Part shown: positions 4,700-8,316 of the stretch, one piece after another
Layout of the letters: the number at the start of each line of letters is the position of its first letter
Position numbering within the stretch: the first letter of the stretch is position 1
NCBI GenBank assembly: GCA_000715685.1
Contig: KL569450.1
Coordinates: 8,838-17,153, forward strand
Source: Streptomyces lilacinus
Lineage (GTDB): Bacteria; Actinomycetota; Actinomycetes; Streptomycetales; Streptomycetaceae
Direction of reading: 5' to 3'
Length of the DNA stretch: 8,316 nucleotides
The notes under the pieces: model-generated
Seen by the model: the letters and a program-made list of their open reading frames with translations, nothing else
Told to the model about the DNA's origin: nothing
The model's database searches: none
Translations under genes and position numbers: made by a program

Positions 4700-5563
4700 G
4701 TGCGCATCGATCTGCACACCCACTCCACGGCCTCGGACGGTACGGACACCCCCGCCGAGCTGGTGCGCAATGCCGCGGCCGCCGGGCTGGACGTCGTCGC
4801 GCTGACCGACCACGACGGGGTCGGCGGGCACGCCGAGGCGATCGCCGCGCTCCCCGCCGGGCTCACGCTGGTCACCGGGGCCGAGCTCTCCTGCCGTTTC
4901 GACGGCCCCGACGGCTTCAGCGTCCACATGCTGGCCTACCTCTTCGACCCCGCCGAGCCGGAGCTCGCCCGCGAGCGCGAGCTCGTCCGCGACGACCGCG
5001 AGCCCCGCGCCCGCGCCATGGTCACCAAGCTCAACGAGCTGGGCGTACCCGTCACGTGGGAGCGCGTGGCGCAGATCGCCGGCGACGGTGCCGTGGGCCG
5101 CCCGCACGTGGCCACCGCCATGGTCGAGCTCGGCGTGATCCGCAGCGTCTCCGACGCCTTCACCCCCGAGTGGCTCGCCGGCGACGGCCGCGCCTTCGTC
5201 GAGAAGCACGAGCTCGACCCCTTCGACGCCATCCGCCTGGTCAAGGCGGCCGGCGGCGTCACCGTCCTCGCGCACCCGCTCGCGCTGAAGCGCGGCAACT
5301 GCGTCTCGGAGAGCGCGATAGCCGAGCTGGCCTCGGCCGGTCTGGACGGCGTGGAGGTGGACCACATGGACCACGACGACGCCACCCGCGCCCGGCTGCG
5401 CGGCCTCGCCGCCGACCTCAACCTCCTGACCACCGGCTCCAGTGACTACCACGGCAGCTGCAAGAGCTGCCGGCTCGGCGAGTTCACGACCGACCCGGAA
5501 ATCTACGGCGAGATCACGCGCCGCGCGACGGGCGCCTTCCCCGTCCCGGGCGCCGGCGGCTGA
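4700..5563 (+). CDS. PHP-domain metal-dependent phosphoesterase (RNase AM/YciV-like)
   Basis: The 287-aa protein carries every motif of the PHP (polymerase and histidinol phosphatase) fold, which binds three divalent metal ions. His6 and His8 are in DLHTHS, Asp13 follows in ASDG, and Asp37-His38 lie in ALTDHD. Glu62 is in TGAELS, His76 in SVHMLAY, the RPH motif at 134-136 (GRPHVA), His192 in LAHPLAL, and Asp249 and His251 in SSDYHG. Length and motif order match the family of E. coli RNase AM (YciV/TrpH) and a Chromobacterium enzyme shown to hydrolyse 3',5'-nucleotide bisphosphates. A role in degrading such bisphosphates or short 5'-phosphorylated RNA in the cytosol is likely but inferred. A CxxC pair (Cys254, Cys257) directly after the DYHG motif is a small peculiarity. 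The gene is followed by marC in the same direction, 165 bp away. Confidence 0.93.
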   Translation: MRIDLHTHSTASDGTDTPAELVRNAAAAGLDVVALTDHDGVGGHAEAIAALPAGLTLVTGAELSCRFDGPDGFSVHMLAYLFDPAEPELARERELVRDDREPRARAMVTKLNELGVPVTWERVAQIAGDGAVGRPHVATAMVELGVIRSVSDAFTPEWLAGDGRAFVEKHELDPFDAIRLVKAAGGVTVLAHPLALKRGNCVSESAIAELASAGLDGVEVDHMDHDDATRARLRGLAADLNLLTTGSSDYHGSCKSCRLGEFTTDPEIYGEITRRATGAFPVPGAGG

Positions 5564-5728
5564 CCGCCCCCGCACCCCGGACTCGTACCGCCGTCCACCC
5601 CCGAGGTGGCGGCGTTCGTACGCCCTCGTCCGCCGTCCCGCTCGGCGCGCGTGCGGCGGCTGTCCGGGCGGATTCGCTTCGCTCTTCTCCTCCGCTCCTG
5701 CTCGCACCACTCCCGCAAGGCCCTCACT

Positions 5729-6334
5729 GTGTTCGACATCGCTGTCTTCGGATCCCTCTTCCTCACGCTGTTCGTGATCATGGACCCGCCCGGCATCACG
5801 CCGATCTTCCTCGCCCTCACCGCGGGCCGCCCCGCCAAGGTCCAGCGGCGGATGGCCTGGCAGGCGGCGGCGGTCGCCTTCGGCGTGATCACCGTCTTCG
5901 GCATCTGCGGCCAGCAGATCCTCGACTACCTGCACATCACCACCCCGGCGCTGATGATCGCGGGTGGCCTGCTCCTGCTGCTCATCGCGCTCGACCTGCT
6001 GACGGGCAAGTCCGAGGAGCCGACGCAGACCAAGGACGTCAACGTCGCGCTCGTCCCCCTGGGCATGCCGCTGCTGGCCGGCCCCGGTGCGATCGTCTCG
6101 GTGATCCTCGCCGTCCAGCACGCGGACTCCCTCGCCTCGCAGGTCTCGGTGTGGTGCGCGATCGCCGCCATCCATGTGGTGCTGTGGGTGGTCATGCGGA
6201 ACTCGCTGCACATCATCCGCGTGATCAAGGACGGCGGTGTGGTGCTGGTGACGCGCCTGGCCGGCATGATGCTCTCCGCCCTCGCCGTGCAGCAGATCAT
6301 CAACGGCATCACGCAGGTGATCGCCCACCACTGA
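5729..6334 (+). CDS. MarC-family (UPF0056) integral membrane protein
   Basis: The 201-aa product is the normal length for MarC/UPF0056 proteins and has six predicted membrane helices. The inverted-repeat fold shows its two matched re-entrant motifs: VIMDPPGITPIFLAL (about 17-31) in the first half and PLLAGPGAIVSVILA (about 112-126) in the second. Other helices include FGVITVFGICGQQIL, LMIAGGLLLLLIALDLL, VWCAIAAIHVVLWVVM and LAGMMLSALAVQQIINGI. The family name comes from a gene next to marRAB in E. coli; work there did not support a role in multiple antibiotic resistance, and substrate is unknown. GTG 5729 is chosen because the first helix begins at residue 3 and AAGG lies 8 nt upstream; the longer frame to 5606 adds an Arg-rich unstructured stretch. 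The 165 bp between the PHP gene and marC hold only two 5-bp hairpins (5595-5609, 5611-5624) and a pyrimidine-rich stretch (about 5678-5728). Confidence 0.92.
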   Translation: MFDIAVFGSLFLTLFVIMDPPGITPIFLALTAGRPAKVQRRMAWQAAAVAFGVITVFGICGQQILDYLHITTPALMIAGGLLLLLIALDLLTGKSEEPTQTKDVNVALVPLGMPLLAGPGAIVSVILAVQHADSLASQVSVWCAIAAIHVVLWVVMRNSLHIIRVIKDGGVVLVTRLAGMMLSALAVQQIINGITQVIAHH

Positions 6335-6361
6335 TGCACGTGGCGCATGTTTGAACGCGCA

Positions 6362-6393
6362 ACGCCCCCGTACGGTCGTCCGTACGGGGGCGT
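6362..6393. terminator. Strong bidirectional hairpin terminator after marC
   Basis: The arms at 6362-6375 (ACGCCCCCGTACGG) and 6380-6393 are perfect 14-bp complements around a TCGT loop. It lies 27 bp after the marC stop and 27 bp before the stop of the convergent 50-aa gene, so it can end transcription from both sides. As usual in Streptomyces there is no clean T-tract; GTCGTCGTG follows on the plus strand. Confidence 0.9.
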
Positions 6394-6420
6394 CGTCGTG
6401 GCGGGGGAACGCGGTGCGCG

Positions 6421-6573
6421 TTACCGGACCGCGGAATCGGCTGGGCGGATGTAGATGCGCTGGCCGATAGAGGCGGCCTGCTGCACGATCCGGTTGACGG
6501 AGGCGGCGTCCACGACGGTGCTGTCGACGGCGGTGCCGTCGACGTCGTCCAGGCGCATGATCTCGAAGCGCAC
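6421..6573 (-). CDS. Conserved small protein, 50 aa
   Basis: Minus-strand frame from GTG (6573-6571) to TAA (6423-6421). The protein is acidic and Val/Asp-rich: a FEIMRLDDVDG start, then TAVDSTVVDAASVNRIVQQAASIG (about 15-38, a likely amphipathic helix), and a terminal strand QRIYIRPADS. There is no signal peptide, membrane helix or metal knuckle. AAGGGAG lies 5 nt before the GTG, a good ribosome-binding site, which decides the start. From memory, nearly identical short proteins occur in many streptomycetes, so it is a real gene and not a chance frame. Function unknown. The frame stays open for 37 more codons to an ATG at 6684; that longer version would be 87 aa. It is convergent with marC across the strong terminator and divergent from the VOC gene. 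Confidence 0.75.
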   Translation of the reverse strand: MRFEIMRLDDVDGTAVDSTVVDAASVNRIVQQAASIGQRIYIRPADSAVR

Positions 6574-6681
6574 GGCTTCTCCCTTCGTCTGATCCTCCTG
6601 AGGAGAACTGTGAAAACTGACGCACGCCGCGACGCTGCGACGTGCGTTGTCATACGTGTCCAACGTGTCGGCCCGAAGAAA
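6574..6681 (-). promoter_or_regulatory. Structured 5' leader of the 50-aa gene
   Basis: Read from the minus strand, this stretch contains a hairpin with arms ACGCACG (6620-6626) and CGTGCGT (6641-6647), continued by an inner CGC/GCG stem (6628-6630, 6637-6639). A second, smaller CTCC/GGAG hairpin lies around 6595-6605 and overlaps a Shine-Dalgarno-like sequence. ACGTGT occurs twice, 9 nt apart (6654-6659, 6663-6668, plus-strand reading). If transcription starts in the AT-rich block beyond 6684, the leader is about 110 nt long and could control translation. No known riboswitch class is recognised. Confidence 0.35.
6579..6585 (-). promoter_or_regulatory. Ribosome-binding site deciding the GTG start of the 50-aa gene
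   Basis: AAGGGAG (6585-6579 on the minus strand) is spaced 5 nt from GTG 6573. A second Shine-Dalgarno-like sequence, AGGAGG, lies upstream (about 6600-6594) but has no start codon at the right distance and is part of a small CTCC/GGAG hairpin. Confidence 0.75.
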
Positions 6682-6722
6682 CATTCCCTACGCTAAAGAA
6701 ATTTTTAAACTGCCTAATGACT
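6682..6722. promoter_or_regulatory. AT-rich core of the divergent promoter region
   Basis: This is the only strikingly AT-rich patch in the window (AAAGAAATTTTTAAAC at 6695-6710). On the minus strand TAGCGT (6695-6690) is a plausible -10 box for the 50-aa gene, with TTAGGC (6717-6712) as a weak -35 at 16 nt. On the plus strand TACGCT (6689-6694) is a possible -10 for transcription towards the VOC gene, about 150 nt ahead of its start. Melting or binding by nucleoid proteins that prefer AT-rich DNA is possible; which gene it serves is inferred. Confidence 0.45.
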
Positions 6723-6779
6723 CTGTCCGGGCGCGCGTGCCGGAGTGCGCTCGGCAGGCGCGAGTGAAACCCTGACAGT

Positions 6780-6814
6780 GGACGGTCGCCGCAGGGGCAG
6801 GGCGGCCGCCGTCC
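6780..6814. other. Imperfect hairpin upstream of the VOC gene
   Basis: GGACGG (6780-6785) pairs with CCGTCC (6809-6814), and CGCC (6787-6790) with GGCG (6801-6804), leaving an asymmetric internal loop. It also contains the perfect 10-bp palindrome GGCGGCCGCC (6801-6810). It lies 40 bp ahead of the VOC start and could be in that gene's leader or serve as a protein site. Function unknown. Confidence 0.35.
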
Positions 6815-6853
6815 GACCTCTGGGATCCCGGAACAGAAGTGAGGCGATCGGCC

Positions 6854-7645
6854 ATGTCGGCCACGGACCGCGCGGGGCTCGGGCAGCCCTGCTGGGTGAG
6901 CCTGCTGACCGCTGACCTCGCCGCGGCACAGGACTTCTACAGTGCGGTGCTGGGCTGGACCTTCCGGTCCGCGTCCCTGGGCGAGGGCTTCTCCGTCGCC
7001 GTCTCCGACGGCAAGCCCGTCGCCGGCATCAGCGACGCCGCGCGCAGCCTCGGCGTCGCCGCCTCCTGGACCTCGTACTTCGCCGTCGACGACGCCGACG
7101 TCGTCGCCTCCCGCGTCCGCGAGCGCGGCGGCACGGTCGCCGTCGGCCCGCTCGCGGTCGGCCAGGGGCGCGTCGCCCTCGCCGCCGACCCCGCGGGCGC
7201 CGTCTTCGGCTTCTGGGAGGGCGAGCACCTGACCAATTGGCGCATCGGCGCCGGCGCCGCGCCCGCCTGGCTGGAGCTGCGCACCCGCGACGCCTTCGCG
7301 GCCGCCATGTTCTACGGCGACATCTTCGAGTGGGCCGTCGACCGCCCCGGCCGCTGCGAGGTCCGCTACGAGGACGACGCGGTGACCATCCAGGCGGGCG
7401 GCCAGACCATCGCCTGCCTGCGCGGCGGCGCGATCGAGGCGGACCCCGACCCGCGCATCCGGCCGCGCTGGCACGTGTACTTCCGCGTGGACGACGTCGA
7501 GAAGGCCGTCGAGGCCGCCCTCGGCTCGGGCGGCGCCGTCGTCACCGAACCCACCCACTCCCGCGTCGGCCGCGAGGCGACCCTGCGCGATCCCGAAGGC
7601 GGCATGTTCACGGTGACGGCGAAGACGGAGACGGGGTGCGCGTAG
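6854..7645 (+). CDS. Two-domain VOC (glyoxalase-fold) protein
   Basis: The 263-aa protein is a tandem of two vicinal-oxygen-chelate domains. Domain 1 (about 10-125) opens with CWVSLLTADLAAAQDFYSAVLGWTF, the family's beta-strand plus 'A-x-x-FY-x-x-x-LGW' signature, and closes with DPAGAVFGFWEGE. Domain 2 (about 134-258) repeats this as AWLELRTRDAFAAAMFYGDIFEW and closes with DPEGGMFTVTAK. The total length is typical of the two-domain group that includes mycobacterial Cfp30B. The canonical first-strand His and final Glu metal ligands of glyoxalase I are not evident, so lactoylglutathione lyase activity is not implied; substrate unknown. The start is ATG 6854, with GAGG 9 nt upstream. It is convergent with the hydrolase gene: only one base separates the two stop codons, so no separate terminator fits between. 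Confidence 0.92.
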   Translation: MSATDRAGLGQPCWVSLLTADLAAAQDFYSAVLGWTFRSASLGEGFSVAVSDGKPVAGISDAARSLGVAASWTSYFAVDDADVVASRVRERGGTVAVGPLAVGQGRVALAADPAGAVFGFWEGEHLTNWRIGAGAAPAWLELRTRDAFAAAMFYGDIFEWAVDRPGRCEVRYEDDAVTIQAGGQTIACLRGGAIEADPDPRIRPRWHVYFRVDDVEKAVEAALGSGGAVVTEPTHSRVGREATLRDPEGGMFTVTAKTETGCA

Positions 7646-7646
7646 G

Positions 7647-8299
7647 TCAGGCCAGGGACCAGAAGCGTACGAGCGCCTCCGCCGTCGCCTCGGGCCGCTC
7701 GGCGTTCGGCGAGTGCCCCGCGCCCTGCACGACCGTGCGCACCGCCGACAGCTCCTTCGCCATCGCGTCGATCTCCGGCACCGGCCACGCGTAGTCCAGC
7801 GCCCCGGAGATCACGTGCTTCGGCAGCGGCACCCGCGCCAGCTCCGCCGTGCGGTCGGGCTCGACGGTCAACTGTGTGCCCGTCGCCTTCAGTTGCTCCG
7901 GCACCGTGCCCAGCCAGCGGCGGTGCAGGAAGTCCGCCAGCTCGGGCGGGGTGCCCACGGCGGTCTCGGCGTCCTCGGGGGTGTCCTGCGCGCCCTCGCG
8001 CTGCATCACCTGCCAGACGGCCTCCATGTCCAGCACGCCCAGCGCCTCCACCAGGCGCCGCGTACGGACCCGCTGCGTCTCGGCGATCGGGCCGGGGCCG
8101 CTGCTCATGACGGTCAGCGAACGGAACGGCGTCGCGTCGGCGAGCACCGCCGCCCGCGCGATCAGCCCGCCCAGGGAGTGCCCGAGCAGGTGCACGTCAC
8201 CGCCGAGGGCCGCCGCCTGCGCGAGCACGTCCCGGGCCAACTCCTCCTGCGCGTACGCGCTCTCGTCGCGCGGCCCCGCCGTCTCGTACTGCCCCCGCC
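7647..8299 (-). CDS. Alpha/beta-hydrolase fold protein, 5' end missing at contig edge
   Basis: 216 residues are visible, from the contig edge to TGA (7649-7647). The frame enters with RGQYET, the strand-turn motif of alpha/beta hydrolases that normally supplies the 'D-x-RGQG' region, so roughly 50 N-terminal residues are lost. The nucleophile elbow is GHSLGG with Ser41 of the visible part. The acid is probably Asp168 in ISGALDYAWP, and the base is His195 in GAGHSP, so the triad is complete. A lid-like helical insert lies between about 75 and 140. The product is probably a cytosolic esterase/lipase or haloalkane-dehalogenase-like enzyme; substrate not predictable. TTG at 8240 looks like a start in isolation but lies inside the domain, 19 codons after the RGQ motif begins, so it is an ordinary Leu codon. 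Confidence 0.9.
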
Positions 8300-8316
8300 C
8301 TGTCTCTTATACACAT
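8300..8316. other. Tn5/Nextera mosaic-end adapter remnant (assembly artefact)
   Basis: The last 17 bases, CTGTCTCTTATACACAT, are identical to the first 17 of the 19-bp Tn5 mosaic end used in Nextera (tagmentation) libraries. The composition changes abruptly from GC-rich coding sequence to this AT-rich string, which also breaks the conserved hydrolase frame. It is untrimmed adapter at a contig end, not a natural transposon end. The first C (8300) could be genomic by chance. Confidence 0.96.

Noticed and set aside
5729..6334. A multiple antibiotic resistance pump
   Set aside because: The MarC name is historical; the family has no demonstrated antibiotic efflux activity.
3188..6625. A 1145-codon open frame on the minus strand
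   Set aside because: It is antisense to four well-supported genes (SUFU, zinc ribbon, PHP, MarC), crosses a strong terminator and has Gly/Arg/His-rich low-complexity composition. Long shadow frames are expected at this GC content.
6854..7645. Glyoxalase I (lactoylglutathione lyase)
   Set aside because: The fold matches, but the expected His and Glu metal ligands are not at the usual positions, and streptomycetes use mycothiol and not glutathione.
8300..8316. A natural Tn5 or IS50 end
   Set aside because: Only the synthetic mosaic end is present, exactly at the sequence end and without a transposase gene; a library adapter explains it fully.
1..8316. tRNA, rRNA, CRISPR array, attachment site or insertion sequence
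   Set aside because: No cloverleaf, regularly spaced repeats, transposase frame or terminal inverted repeats were seen on either strand.

Overview
The window is about 8.3 kb of very GC-rich DNA. Its codon use, GTG starts, TAGGAT-type -10 boxes and long GC-rich hairpins fit a Streptomyces chromosome or a close relative. I saw no in-frame TTA codon in any called gene, so nothing here looks bldA-dependent. There is no insertion sequence, integrase, tRNA, rRNA, CRISPR array or prophage gene. The gene content looks like ordinary chromosomal core. The window is also the end of an assembly contig: its last 17 bases are the Tn5/Nextera mosaic-end adapter, not genomic DNA.

Layout from left to right: a GC hairpin (10-28) lies at the 3' end of a minus-strand gene for a 171-aa uncharacterised protein (36-551). 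A 36-bp divergent promoter region separates it from a plus-strand EamA/DMT-family transporter gene (588-1571). That gene converges on a minus-strand corA-type Mg2+/Co2+ channel gene (1588-2697). A 487-bp intergenic region (2698-3184) follows, with short repeats, hairpins and a possible small-RNA locus. Then come four plus-strand genes: a suppressor-of-fused (SUFU) domain protein (3185-3784), a DUF6758-like zinc-ribbon protein (3890-4531), a PHP-domain phosphoesterase (4700-5563) and a MarC-family membrane protein (5729-6334). A perfect 14-bp hairpin terminator (6362-6393) separates marC from a convergent gene for a 50-aa small protein (6421-6573, minus). After a 280-bp divergent region with an AT-rich core come a two-domain VOC/glyoxalase-fold protein (6854-7645, plus) and a convergent, 5'-truncated alpha/beta hydrolase (7647-8299, minus).

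The genes do not form one pathway. Two encode membrane transporters or channels (EamA, CorA), one a membrane protein of unknown role (MarC), one a probable nucleotide or RNA phosphoesterase (PHP), and the rest cytosolic proteins of unknown substrate. I found no complete novel system. The points most worth following up are: the adapter at the end; three genes whose start codons sit 6-7 nt from a -10 box (probably leaderless mRNAs), two of them divergent within 36 bp; a nested palindrome at 4600-4644; a structured leader and alternative start for the 50-aa protein; and a possible small RNA upstream of the SUFU gene.
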